Shown here: piece after piece, positions 17,565-27,143 of the stretch
Layout: each line of letters opens with the position of its first letter
How positions within the stretch are numbered: position 1 is the first letter of the stretch
NCBI GenBank assembly: GCA_026014725.1
Contig: JAOZHV010000022.1
Coordinates: 62,001 to 126,000 of the forward strand
DNA length: 64,000 bases
Origin: Candidatus Bathyarchaeota archaeon
GTDB taxonomy: Archaea > Thermoproteota > Bathyarchaeia > Bathyarchaeales > Bathycorpusculaceae
Reading direction: 5' to 3'
Made by a program: the position numbers and the translations under genes
The notes under the pieces: generated by a model
The model's input: only the letters and a program-made list of their open reading frames with translations
Told to the model about the DNA's origin: nothing
The model's database searches: none

Positions 17565-18395
17565 CTAAAGTCCTATGGTACGTTTACTTGCAAGATTTGC
17601 CACTGAACGTTTTCGTAAAAGCACTGAACCAGCAATGACAGCGACAGACGACACCGCTATTAAAACAGCCATGTTTAAACTTTCAGGAATCGGATCAGTA
17701 GAATATGGAACGTCGCCCCATTGATTGGGAACATCTGGGGAAGTTGGAGGCCAAGCTTGTAATCCAGAGCCACCAGCGCGTGCATCGTTAACTGCTACTC
17801 TCATTGCAAATTGAGCGGGGACTCCTACCGCCTGTTTTTCGAATCGGATTTCATAAATGTAGTGGTTCGTGGCTATTGTGGGCGAGGAAGCCAAAGTGCT
17901 GTTTATTTGGACAGTGGATGGCGCAGTGGCGGCTACCCAGCCGGTTCCTGTTCCTTTATACCATGTTGGAGTGCCGTGTCCCATTATTTCTAGTTTCCAA
18001 TCGTTTGTTTGTGGTGCTGTTCCTCCATCGTATATCATTTCTGTGCTTCCGTCAAAGCATATTTGCAAATAATCGCCTGCATCATTTGTGGCATCTGTGC
18101 TTTCAACTAAAATTGCTAGATAAATAAGGAAGCTTGAACCCTCCATTTGAAATTCATATTTTGTTCTGAAGGCAGCGTTTGTCCCAAAACTAGTTGATTG
18201 AGCATCAACCCATTCAGTCGGGCTAGTCCATGCTCCATCTACAGTGACGGCGTTTGTTTGTGAATAACAAGTATGTGTATAGCCTGCTTGTACTGCATTG
18301 ACTGTGCCTGCAAGTGTTAGCAAACATACCGCTATCAAAGGTAAGGCAATCAGCGTTAACCTTTTAAATAGAAATTTCGCATTTTTCATTTTCAT
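17565..18395 (-). CDS. CBM9/DOMON-like surface protein with PES C-terminal anchor
   Basis: The 276-residue product has a signal peptide (residues 1-35, cleavage near VNA-VQAG). A beta-sandwich follows that opens with VTVDGAWTSPTEWVDA, the usual start of CBM9/DOMON-like carbohydrate- or haem-binding domains. Further family-like strands are KYEFQMEGSSFLIYLAI and YLQICFDG. The tail is DPIPES, a membrane helix and LRKRS, a tripartite sorting-type ending. An AACAGGAGA ribosome-binding site precedes the ATG, the same as at the 12021 gene. A terminator hairpin follows the stop. Confidence 0.72.
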   Translation of the reverse strand: MKMKNAKFLFKRLTLIALPLIAVCLLTLAGTVNAVQAGYTHTCYSQTNAVTVDGAWTSPTEWVDAQSTSFGTNAAFRTKYEFQMEGSSFLIYLAILVESTDATNDAGDYLQICFDGSTEMIYDGGTAPQTNDWKLEIMGHGTPTWYKGTGTGWVAATAPSTVQINSTLASSPTIATNHYIYEIRFEKQAVGVPAQFAMRVAVNDARAGGSGLQAWPPTSPDVPNQWGDVPYSTDPIPESLNMAVLIAVSSVAVIAGSVLLRKRSVANLASKRTIGL

Positions 18396-18487
18396 TTTTC
18401 TCCTGTTTAGTAAATGGTTTTCTGTTATTCAACGTAATGTGCTTAAAAGTTTTTCCATTCATTCATTTCGGCTAACTCTGCAAATGC

Positions 18488-20872
18488 TTAAGCGCTTATA
18501 AGTTGAGGATGCAAGTTAATGTAGAACCTCAAATTTACGGTTACAATAAAAGTGTTTGCCGGGCTTTCTTCAGCATCTATAATGTAGAATGTGTAATAGC
18601 CTGCTTTTTCTGTTCTCCATATGAACCCTGAGCTTTCTAAACCTAACGTGTTATTGCATAGTCCAGAGCGTGTTCTTATTGGCTTGTAGTCTTGGATGTT
18701 ATCGACTAGCCCGTTATATAATGTGACGTTGACGGGTTTACAACTGGTAACTGTGGCAATCATTAATCCGCCTCGGTAGTCAACAGGAATAGGCAGGTAA
18801 AATTTGCCCATACTAGGCTGTGTGGTGTTTGTAATTGTCAGGTTAAATGTTACGTCTTTTAGTGGTGGAACCATGCCGTTCTGTGCGAAAGCTTGGTAAA
18901 GTGTTTCTTTATCAACTGGTCCCACATGATAGACAGCTGTCCCGTTTACTCCAACAAAGAGTGGTGGCAGATAGCGGCTGTCGCCGAGGTATTTTGTGAG
19001 GGTGCAGTTCTCGTAAGCAGGCGGCACCCTATTGTCTGTTGGGCTAGCCCATGGCACGCTGAGAAGGTGTGTTACGCCTCTTTCTTGCAGGAACCTTATA
19101 TTTTCTTCAATAGTCTGCATTTTGTATAGTGGTGCTGATTCATTTCCGTCCAAGGGCATGACGTCCCGTTCAATATAGTAGTATTTTATGTCAAAGGTTG
19201 CGATTCGAGCGTTTGCTGGAGTGTTTTCGTTAATCCATTTCCAAGCATCGCCTTCTTCAAATGTCCGCGACAGGTAGAGCCATTTATCTGCTCCAGATTC
19301 AGGTTGAGGTTTAACTGTAAACGGAACCATCAATACGCTTGAAAGAATAATCAGCGACAGAAGCGTTCCAGCGGTAATTTGTGAAACTCTCGGTGCTCTC
19401 GGCTTCAGTGTGAAAATTGTGGAGAAAAGCACCGCCAAGATTGGGGATGCAATTATTAGGTAACGTGGAAACGCCACGTGAAACGCCATTATCGTAAGGC
19501 AGAGAAGTAACACGTAAACAGAGAGCGCATAAAAAAGGTTTTTTCGCTTAGAAAAAGTAAGATACACTATTGCCACTATCGTTAGGCAAGCTCCCAGTTG
19601 GCTTAGCACAGTAGCTAAGCCGTGTAATGGAATTAAGGTGTAGTGCTGGAAGTGGAGTAGCGTCGAAGTTCTTAACAGGGGGTCTAAGTATTTGCCGATA
19701 CCAAAAAAGGGATACAAGGGATTGCCGAGCAACATAAAATTGCGAGTGTACCAAGGTAAAACAACAACTAAACCAAGCCCAATTAAGCCCATTAAGCGGT
19801 TAGGGACTAATTTTTTGTGTATTGCGTAAAGTATCAAAATACCAAAAGAAACTAGACCAATATAACTTGTAAGCGCTGCGAAACCACAAAACAATGTGCC
19901 AATAAATTCATATTTTTTGGCGTCAGACGGGTTTGCATGGTGTGCCTTAAAGAAGAAAAAGGCTGCCATTGTAACCATGAATGTTAGAGCCATGAGATAG
20001 GTTTCCAGAATGAAGAGTTCCCAAAAATAGGGAACAGCACACAATGCAGAAACTGCAAAGATTGAGAAGGTTCTGTTTTTGTTTAGTGACATTGCAAATT
20101 TGTATGTAACCAATGCGGTAGCCAAGCTAAAGATTGGTGAAAGAATTCTGTAGTAGAAATCATTAGAAGCCCCAGCCAGTGCATACATAGAGACAGCGGT
20201 AAGTTGAACTCCTGGTGGGTAACTTGCACTCATTTCTAAACCTATGGATGGTCCAGCAATGAGCGGAATTTTGCCGTTTTGAAAAATAATTTTGGCATAA
20301 TATAGTCCATATCCTAATGAATCCCATTCTGTGGCTGGTAATGCCAATGTTTTGTATAATCCAAGAAGAACTAGTGCGCCGATAATAACCATCAAGGCTA
20401 CGGTTAAAATGTTGAATCTTGTTATTCGAAAATCGATTTGTGTGTTTAACGAGAAAGGGGCAAGTTTTATTCGGAATCCTCTCAACACCGCAGTTGAACT
20501 TAAAGTGATAAAGAGAATCAGTTGAATCAAGAGCACTGTTAAAAATGAATATTCCCATAAAAGTCCCAGCAGAATCATGGCTACAAAGTTAATTCCAAAA
20601 CCTAAACCAATCGAAAGCAACAACCGCTCTATAACGCCTAATTTATTTTGATATAGTATAACCGACAAAAAAAAGCCATTGACAAATATGAAAAAGAGAC
20701 CTCCCCATCCGCCGTCGAGGGGAATTGATTCAATTGGTGTGGGGAACACGTTATTTGAGCTTAGAAATAAAAAAAGAACGAATAAGGAAACGATGCTGAG
20801 ACTTGCTAAGAGTAGACTGATTTTCCGTGTGCTCATGGATTCCACATGTCTTGTGCTGTAAAAGCTGAACAT
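18488..20872 (-). CDS. Large GT-C-type membrane glycosyltransferase (GT39-like)
   Basis: The 794-residue protein has about a dozen membrane helices over residues 15-520 and a C-terminal extracellular beta-rich domain. The first external loop contains TEWDSLGYGLYYAKI, with an acidic residue where GT-C enzymes bind the lipid-phosphate sugar donor, and then IAGPSIGLEMSASYPPG. The same AGPSIG...MSA..PP motif occurs in the 20901 gene, so the two are paralogues. Likely role: transfer of sugars from a polyprenyl-phosphate donor on the outer face. The acceptor is unknown. An internal ATG at 20836 (MSTRKIS) may be the true start. Confidence 0.78.
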   Translation of the reverse strand: MFSFYSTRHVESMSTRKISLLLASLSIVSLFVLFLFLSSNNVFPTPIESIPLDGGWGGLFFIFVNGFFLSVILYQNKLGVIERLLLSIGLGFGINFVAMILLGLLWEYSFLTVLLIQLILFITLSSTAVLRGFRIKLAPFSLNTQIDFRITRFNILTVALMVIIGALVLLGLYKTLALPATEWDSLGYGLYYAKIIFQNGKIPLIAGPSIGLEMSASYPPGVQLTAVSMYALAGASNDFYYRILSPIFSLATALVTYKFAMSLNKNRTFSIFAVSALCAVPYFWELFILETYLMALTFMVTMAAFFFFKAHHANPSDAKKYEFIGTLFCGFAALTSYIGLVSFGILILYAIHKKLVPNRLMGLIGLGLVVVLPWYTRNFMLLGNPLYPFFGIGKYLDPLLRTSTLLHFQHYTLIPLHGLATVLSQLGACLTIVAIVYLTFSKRKNLFYALSVYVLLLCLTIMAFHVAFPRYLIIASPILAVLFSTIFTLKPRAPRVSQITAGTLLSLIILSSVLMVPFTVKPQPESGADKWLYLSRTFEEGDAWKWINENTPANARIATFDIKYYYIERDVMPLDGNESAPLYKMQTIEENIRFLQERGVTHLLSVPWASPTDNRVPPAYENCTLTKYLGDSRYLPPLFVGVNGTAVYHVGPVDKETLYQAFAQNGMVPPLKDVTFNLTITNTTQPSMGKFYLPIPVDYRGGLMIATVTSCKPVNVTLYNGLVDNIQDYKPIRTRSGLCNNTLGLESSGFIWRTEKAGYYTFYIIDAEESPANTFIVTVNLRFYINLHPQLISA

Positions 20873-20900
20873 CGCTCAGATGCTTCAAAAGTTAAATTAG

Positions 20901-23900
20901 TTAAGGTTTGCCAGAATATGTAGCGTTTCCCCCTATCGATATATGCACGTCCACCTTTGGGTTCTCATATGTCTCTCTCATTATTACAACAACTGTGTAT
21001 AGACCAGATTTTTCCGTTTCAAAAACTATTGATGGGTTAATTTCTCCCCTCGTTATAGAGTTAGGAGTTCTATCGACCAGCGCATGGCGTGCCCACCAGT
21101 TTGTAGTTTCCGAGGGGTGGATTATGCCTTCGAAGACTTCTATGCAGACTTCTTTTTCATAAGAATTTGTGGCGACTTCGATTTGTTTGCTGTAGTTCCA
21201 CATTGGAACGTAAACGGTGAGCGTATAAGGACTGGTGCTATTCATTAACTCCATGCTTAAGGTGCTGTTAAAGGAAGGCATTAGGGCCCTTCCCTGCGAT
21301 TCGTAAGGTGCAGCATAAATCTTGCTTACCGTGAAATCTTCTTTGTAGGCATGGAACCCGAACTCAAAAAAGCCCTGTTCGACCACAGGAGCCATGATTT
21401 CATATTCCCGCCATTGCCCCGTGTTATTTCTTGGAATAACAGCGTACCCATTAATCCAATTTTGGGTATATGGGTCATGCAAGTTTACACTAACAGGGTC
21501 TTTGCCGACATCAAGATAAGTTATTTTTAAACTAGTCAAGTTAGTAGCTTCGACAAACAGTCGTGAAGTATCATTTCCAGCCGCGATAGACTGCGCAGCC
21601 ACGCCATTGATTGATTTAACTTGGCTCCATCCCTCTTTACTTATAGAAACTGGGGTTGAAGAGTTATCTGTTAGTGGACTTTTCAAAGGACCAACATTGA
21701 AAATCCTGCTATTAAGTTCTGGGTCCAATATAGTTGGGAAATATGGAGACGGCGCACCCAGATACTTAGCCAGTGGCAGTATATCAAAATGACCGTGAAG
21801 TCGCGCCCAGTCAACATCAAGGATGCATGTTACGTTTTGGCTACGGAGAAACGCAACCATCTCGTTTGGGTCAGTAATATTATACAGTTCCCTAGCTTCC
21901 CAGCCGTCTAGATAGAAGAAGTATTCGTTACTGCAATTTTTTATATAGTAAATTCTGTTGTCGATAGTGGCTACTTTTTGTCCCTCAGCCAAGTTTTCAT
22001 TTAACCATTTCCAAGAGATTGTTTCATTATACCACTGATTTAATGAAAGCCACAAGTCACCGTTAGGATTTTTTAGAAGCCACAAATAATCCTCAGACAC
22101 CTTATCAACAAGGTTCTCTTCATACAGTTTCCCACCCATACAAAGCGTTAAGCTGGGAAAAATAAAAGATGCAAACAATATTGCCACCAAGCCCACCCTA
22201 ATGAGGGTGCTCTTGCGGATAGAAGGCAAGCGATTATAAATTTGGCGTAAAGTATCTTTTGGATAACTAATTTCGTATCGCTTAGTCATTTCCAATACTT
22301 TCATGATTGGCAAAGCGCTTACGAAAGCAAATCCCGGCATTGCAAACACCATGTGGTGAGGAAAACCCCACGTGATACCGCTCATGATGAGCAGGCTCAA
22401 AGATAAAGGCCAGATTGCTATTAGCCACAATTTTTTGTTACTAACAGTGGGCAACAGAACAAGTCCTAGTATTGTAAAGAAGGAGATTGCTGGAAAACTT
22501 GTCCTATAAGTCAGGAAAATCATTATTTGGTCGAATAAGGGAACTCCGGGTTCTCCGAAGTAGCTGTTGAATGCCGACTGTTTTATGCCGTTGATTGTTG
22601 TTTGCATAATTAGCGGGTCGATGTTTATTCCGCCTAACACGGTGTAGGCGTTGGGATAGATTGGGTTGCCGACTAAGACAAGGTTTCGCAGGTACCATAC
22701 GCCGCCGATGATTAAAGCGGGAACGAGTACCAACAGGATTCTTTTGATAAGGACGGTGTTCTTGATGATTTGCAGCGAATGTTTCTTGTGCAGAAGATAT
22801 GCAAGTAGTGCAATGAGTAAAAACGGTGCAAGATACAATGTTATGTATGAAGTTAAGAGGGCAAAGCCATAGAATACTCCGCTACTTATCCAGTATTTGT
22901 TGTCTCCTTTGGTTATGGCAAGTAACAGAAACAGTATTGAAACTGTGCAGAAGAAGGTAAGAATCGCGTAGCTTGTTGCATAGATGGAATAGCGGAAAAA
23001 TAATGGTGTAAGGGAAAGAATCAAGGCGGATATCAATCCGAATTTTTTTCCAGCGATAACCTCTCCAAGTTTGTATGTTGCAAGAACTGTGAGAAGACCC
23101 ATCACTGGTGGAATTACTCGTAAAAAGAAATCTTCGATTGTGCCTATCTGAATGTAATAGTATGCTCCGAGCGCAGAAAACAAAGGTGGAAAATTTGCGC
23201 TCATCTGGATTCCGATTGATGGCCCTGCGATTACTGGAATGCCGTGTTCTTTGTACATGATGTTAGCCATTGCTGCATGGTACACGATAGCATCCCAGTG
23301 TATAATGACTGTTAAAAGTGCGTGATAGAAGCAAAGGAAGAAAATTACACCGATAGCAACGCAGATGGGTAACCAAAATTTCCAGTTTGGCGGCCTTGCA
23401 ATTTTTAATGAGAAGTGCGGTGTGACGATTTCTTTTAAGGTTAATCTTTCCTTTAGTTTTTTTCTTAAGAAAATAGTTAACAGAAAGCTAAGGCTGACAA
23501 TCAGTATTACGGCGTTTAAAGGTAGTGCAAACAGGTTCTGCAGGATGCCAAGGATGATTGTTATGAATCCTGTGAAGCCGAAGCCTAAACCTATTATGCT
23601 TAGGAGTTTTATGCTTGTGTCTTTCTCATTGTGCAGTAGCAGGCAAGAAGATGCAAAGCCAAGAATTAATACTTCGATGGTAGCTAAAAAAGCCCAGGGA
23701 ACCCCAGCAATTTGGACTGGAGTATAATTTATTTGGGGGTTAAGTATCCAAGCGACGCATTGATTGAGCGCGGGTATCCATGAGCGGTTTTCGAACGTGT
23801 ACACAAGCCAAGCGCATGCTAGAAAAGTCAATATCAATGGAAGGACTAACAGACTTTCCCTGTTTTCGCTTGCACGGTTTTCTGGTGCTTGGGTTTGCAC

Positions 23901-23939
23901 GTTCCATCCTCGAAATAGCCAAATTCGGTAGAGATGCAT
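20901..23939 (-). CDS. Very large GT-C-type membrane glycosyltransferase
   Basis: At 1012 residues this is the longest protein in the window. About thirteen membrane helices (residues 30-600) enclose the loop IIHWDAIVYHAAM and IAGPSIGIQMSANFPP, matching its neighbour at 18488. The C-terminal 400 residues are extracellular and include a region around KVATIDNRIYYIKNC, resembling the periplasmic domain of some PMT/ArnT relatives, followed by beta-sandwich strands. Sequons are frequent. It lies 28 nt upstream of its paralogue and is probably in the same transcript. Confidence 0.78.
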   Translation of the reverse strand: MHLYRIWLFRGWNVQTQAPENRASENRESLLVLPLILTFLACAWLVYTFENRSWIPALNQCVAWILNPQINYTPVQIAGVPWAFLATIEVLILGFASSCLLLHNEKDTSIKLLSIIGLGFGFTGFITIILGILQNLFALPLNAVILIVSLSFLLTIFLRKKLKERLTLKEIVTPHFSLKIARPPNWKFWLPICVAIGVIFFLCFYHALLTVIIHWDAIVYHAAMANIMYKEHGIPVIAGPSIGIQMSANFPPLFSALGAYYYIQIGTIEDFFLRVIPPVMGLLTVLATYKLGEVIAGKKFGLISALILSLTPLFFRYSIYATSYAILTFFCTVSILFLLLAITKGDNKYWISSGVFYGFALLTSYITLYLAPFLLIALLAYLLHKKHSLQIIKNTVLIKRILLVLVPALIIGGVWYLRNLVLVGNPIYPNAYTVLGGINIDPLIMQTTINGIKQSAFNSYFGEPGVPLFDQIMIFLTYRTSFPAISFFTILGLVLLPTVSNKKLWLIAIWPLSLSLLIMSGITWGFPHHMVFAMPGFAFVSALPIMKVLEMTKRYEISYPKDTLRQIYNRLPSIRKSTLIRVGLVAILFASFIFPSLTLCMGGKLYEENLVDKVSEDYLWLLKNPNGDLWLSLNQWYNETISWKWLNENLAEGQKVATIDNRIYYIKNCSNEYFFYLDGWEARELYNITDPNEMVAFLRSQNVTCILDVDWARLHGHFDILPLAKYLGAPSPYFPTILDPELNSRIFNVGPLKSPLTDNSSTPVSISKEGWSQVKSINGVAAQSIAAGNDTSRLFVEATNLTSLKITYLDVGKDPVSVNLHDPYTQNWINGYAVIPRNNTGQWREYEIMAPVVEQGFFEFGFHAYKEDFTVSKIYAAPYESQGRALMPSFNSTLSMELMNSTSPYTLTVYVPMWNYSKQIEVATNSYEKEVCIEVFEGIIHPSETTNWWARHALVDRTPNSITRGEINPSIVFETEKSGLYTVVVIMRETYENPKVDVHISIGGNATYSGKP

Positions 23940-24001
23940 CCCTTATTATTTGGAGGGGGTATAAAGCAGTTACCAAAAAAACGCAAGCTAATGCCCTATA
24001 A

Positions 24002-25156
24002 TCATGCGTTCAAGTTGTTCTCGGCTTTCTGTGTTTGCCCATTCTTATTGTTGTGCAGTTCGGACAGTTTTAAGAGCGCTTCTTTGTAAACCTGAATAGC
24101 TTGCAAGTACTCGTCGATGACAATGTGCTCATCAAAAGTGTGGTCAAGATGGGACTCGCCAGGACCATACGTGACAATGGGCAGGTTCATGGCTTTGCCT
24201 AGAATGTTCATGTCGCCTGTGCCGGTTTTCCGCAACAGTTTTGCAGGTTTGTTTAGTACTTTGCGAACTGAAGAAGACAGCACGTGCACAAGTGGTGAGG
24301 ACGTGTTTGCTTCGAACGGTTCCACAGTATCCATAACCATGGGTTTAATCTGCACCTTAGGGTTGGCAGCTTGGTAGTTTGCTATTATTTTTAGCATTTT
24401 TTCGTAAACTTGCGATGTGGAGAACTGGATTGGCACACGTACATCAAGGTTCATTTCAACCTCGAAGGGAATAACCGAGTTGCCTTTTCCACCCACAACA
24501 CGCACAAGGCAGACTGTTATGGCTCCGAACGGGGTTTCCTCAGGTTCAAGGGAGGGATATGGGCAGGCGGCTTTAATTTGCGCCCAGAGTTCATAAGCCT
24601 TCTCTAATGCGTTTTCAAAGAGCCAAGGAGTGGACGAATGGCCAGTTTCTGTTTTAATTACGATTTTTAGTTGAATCTGACCTTTATAGCCGATTGTAAC
24701 GTTCTCAACGCCGCTGGGTTCACCAAAAATTGCGTAATCAGCTTTGATGCCCTGTGTTATCAAGTGGCGCACACCTTTGCTTGTGGCTTCTTCTTCAACC
24801 ACACATGCGACCAGTATCTTACCTTTAAAGGCGGGTTCTTTAGCGGCTTGTGCAGCGGCTATTATCATTGCGGCAAGTGGGCCTTTAGCGTCTACTGCGC
24901 CTCTTGCGTAGATTTTTCCTTCTTCTATACGTAGGGGCGTGTGCCCTGCTACGGTGTCCATGTGTCCGCATAAGAGGATGACGGGTTCGCCTTCGCCGAC
25001 AACACCGATTACGTTGCCAATGTCGTCTTTGCCTACTTCAAACCCCATCTTTTTCATGCTTGCCGCTATGAAGTTAGCTATGTCTTCTTCTTCGCCTGAG
25101 GGACTGTAGATGCCTAGCAGGTTAGTTAGGAACCGTACTGCTGCTTGCTCGTTCAT
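24002..25156 (-). CDS. lysK: [LysW]-lysine/[LysW]-ornithine hydrolase
   Basis: This M20-family zinc peptidase releases lysine or ornithine from the LysW carrier in the last step of the pathway. Metal-site motifs are CGHMDTVAGHTP, RGAVDAKGPLAAM and VVEEEATSKG; TGTGDMNILG is the usual substrate-side motif. The ATG at 25156 (MNEQAAV) has GGAG 8 nt upstream; a TTG at 25171 would add five residues. The gene overlaps the end of lysJ and is last in the lysWXYZJK operon. Confidence 0.92.
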   Translation of the reverse strand: MNEQAAVRFLTNLLGIYSPSGEEEDIANFIAASMKKMGFEVGKDDIGNVIGVVGEGEPVILLCGHMDTVAGHTPLRIEEGKIYARGAVDAKGPLAAMIIAAAQAAKEPAFKGKILVACVVEEEATSKGVRHLITQGIKADYAIFGEPSGVENVTIGYKGQIQLKIVIKTETGHSSTPWLFENALEKAYELWAQIKAACPYPSLEPEETPFGAITVCLVRVVGGKGNSVIPFEVEMNLDVRVPIQFSTSQVYEKMLKIIANYQAANPKVQIKPMVMDTVEPFEANTSSPLVHVLSSSVRKVLNKPAKLLRKTGTGDMNILGKAMNLPIVTYGPGESHLDHTFDEHIVIDEYLQAIQVYKEALLKLSELHNNKNGQTQKAENNLNA

Positions 25157-26336
25157 TTTCTTCTTCTCCAAGGACTAAATCTAGAACGCTGATGGCTTTA
25201 TCGATTTGTTCTTTTTCGATAACCAGCGGCGGAAGCATGCGCACTACTGTTCTGCCAGCGTCAAGCACAAGAACACCTCTACCAAGCGCCTTTAGAATAA
25301 CGTTAAGAACATCAAAACGAAGCTCCATGCCGAGCATGAAGCCTAAACCGCGAACTTCCTTGACGATTTTATGCTTCGCCTGTAATTGTTCAAGTTGGGT
25401 TTTGAAGTATTTGCCGTTGACAGCAGCTTTTTCAACCAGCTTTTCTTCCAAGAGCGCGTCTATGGCGGCGCATCCAGCGGCGCAAACCAGTGGGCTACCA
25501 CTAAAAGTGGTTGAGTGTTCGCCAACTTTGAGTGCTGACATGATGTTTTCTTTAGCTATGGTTATGCCGATTGGTAAGCCTCCAGCAAACGGTTTCCCCA
25601 TGCACATTATGTCTGGTGTGACTCCCCAGTTTTGGCAACCGAAGAGTTTGCCTGTGCGACCGAAGCCTGTTTGCACTTCATCAAAGATAAGCAAGACGCC
25701 TTTTTCATCGCAGATTTCCCGCACTGCTGGCAAGTATCCGTCAGGTGGGACACGTACGCCGCCTTCGCCGCGAATTGGTTCCATAAGGACTGCGGCTGTT
25801 TTTTCCGTTATGGCTTCTCGGAGTTTGTCTGGGTTGTCTGGGGCAACGTGTTTGATTTCTGGAACAAGCGGCATGAAGGGTTCGCGGTATTTTTTGTCCC
25901 ATGTGGCTGATAGGGCACCCATCGTTTTTCCGTGGAAAGCGCCCATGAGTGCGATTATTTCTGGTTTGCCTGTGGCTTTGCGGGCTAGTTTTATGGCGCA
26001 TTCAACTGATTCGGCGCCGCTGTTTGAGAGGAATGCTTTGTCTAAGCCTTTAGGCGTTATTTGGACTAGTTTTTCTATGAATTCTGCTCGTTTATCGCTG
26101 TAGTAGCAACTATGCGAAGTTATTAGTTGTTCAGCTTGCGCTTTTATGGCAGCGACAACTTTTGGGTGACAATGCCCCAGCAGTGCCACACCGTAGCTGG
26201 TTGCGCAGTCAACGTATTCTTTGCCGTTAATGTCCCAGAGCAGTGCGCCTTTGCCTTTTGTGAAGACGACTGGTTTTTTTGAGAATACGTTTGCTAAGTA
26301 GCGGTTTTCAATGTCCATTATTTCTTTTTCATTCAC
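25122..26336 (-). CDS. lysJ: [LysW]-aminoadipate/glutamate semialdehyde aminotransferase
   Basis: This class-III PLP aminotransferase of 404 residues carries out the transamination step on the LysW-bound semialdehyde. PLP-site motifs are LIFDEVQTGFGRTGKLFG and the Schiff-base lysine in MCMGKPFAGGLPIG. The start is GTG at 26336, overlapping the lysZ stop by 8 nt, and its end overlaps lysK. ArgD-type use for ornithine synthesis is equally compatible; the operon may serve both pathways, as in Thermococcus. Confidence 0.93.
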   Translation of the reverse strand: MNEKEIMDIENRYLANVFSKKPVVFTKGKGALLWDINGKEYVDCATSYGVALLGHCHPKVVAAIKAQAEQLITSHSCYYSDKRAEFIEKLVQITPKGLDKAFLSNSGAESVECAIKLARKATGKPEIIALMGAFHGKTMGALSATWDKKYREPFMPLVPEIKHVAPDNPDKLREAITEKTAAVLMEPIRGEGGVRVPPDGYLPAVREICDEKGVLLIFDEVQTGFGRTGKLFGCQNWGVTPDIMCMGKPFAGGLPIGITIAKENIMSALKVGEHSTTFSGSPLVCAAGCAAIDALLEEKLVEKAAVNGKYFKTQLEQLQAKHKIVKEVRGLGFMLGMELRFDVLNVILKALGRGVLVLDAGRTVVRMLPPLVIEKEQIDKAISVLDLVLGEEENERASSSTVPN

Positions 26337-27138
26337 TTGTTATCACTGTACCGACTTGATGATTCAAAACTGATGTGATGGGCTGTTTAGCTGTACCTGA
26401 AGTTATGAGGACTTCTTTGACGCCTTGATTTAGCGCTTCTAGCCCAGCGTGTACTTTGGTGCTCATGCCGCCGCCGATTTTGGAGAGCACTTCTTTAACT
26501 TCGGTTGCGGCGATTTTTGGAACACGCTCACCTTTAAGCATCAAACCTTCCACATCTGTGAGTAGGATTAGTTTGTCTGCTTTGAGTGCTCCTGCGACTA
26601 TGGCTGCGGTGCGGTCGCCGTCAACGTTTAGGGGTTCGTTGTCTTGGCTTAACGCGACAGGAGTCACTATGGGCACATAGCCTTTCTCAAGCAACAGGTT
26701 TAGGAGTTCGGTGTTGACTTGTGTTATTTTGCCTGTGTATCCGCCATCTATGACTTTCTTGCGTCCGCGTTCATCTACAACGATGAGACGGGCTTTGCGC
26801 TCAGCCTTTAGGATTGCCGCGTCTAATCCGCTTAAGCCAACTGCTTGGATTCCTTGGCTCTGCAGTGCCAAAACGATTTGTTTGTTCATTTTACCTGCCA
26901 TAACCATGGTGTAGATTTCGATTGTTTCTTTGTCTGTGTAGCGGCTTCTGAAACCCTCAGGGGAAATGATGAATTTTTGTTCTTTGCCCAGCTTCGAGGC
27001 TATCTCTGTGACTTCCACGCCTCCGCCGTGGACAAGGATAACTTTGTGTTGTTTTGTGATTTCTTTTAGGTCTGCGACTAAATCGGTTGATGCGCCCTCT
27101 TTTAGGATGCTTCCGCCCATTTTTATTACAAGCAACAT
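26329..27138 (-). CDS. lysZ: [LysW]-aminoadipate/[LysW]-glutamate kinase
   Basis: This amino acid kinase of the ArgB fold phosphorylates the side-chain carboxylate of LysW-bound aminoadipate or glutamate. Motifs are LVIKMGGSIL at the N-terminus, VHGGGVEVTE in the substrate loop and LNVDGDRTAAIVAGAL for nucleotide binding. The ATG at 27138 (MLLVIKMGG) follows a GTGAT element; a GTG at 27147 would add three residues and overlap lysY. Confidence 0.92.
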   Translation of the reverse strand: MLLVIKMGGSILKEGASTDLVADLKEITKQHKVILVHGGGVEVTEIASKLGKEQKFIISPEGFRSRYTDKETIEIYTMVMAGKMNKQIVLALQSQGIQAVGLSGLDAAILKAERKARLIVVDERGRKKVIDGGYTGKITQVNTELLNLLLEKGYVPIVTPVALSQDNEPLNVDGDRTAAIVAGALKADKLILLTDVEGLMLKGERVPKIAATEVKEVLSKIGGGMSTKVHAGLEALNQGVKEVLITSGTAKQPITSVLNHQVGTVITSE

Positions 27139-27143
27139 ACCTA

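Noticed and set aside
25192-26103. 303-codon plus-strand frame opposite lysJ
   Set aside because: It lies wholly antisense to a gene with intact PLP-enzyme motifs and its product is Ser/Pro-rich without domain pattern.
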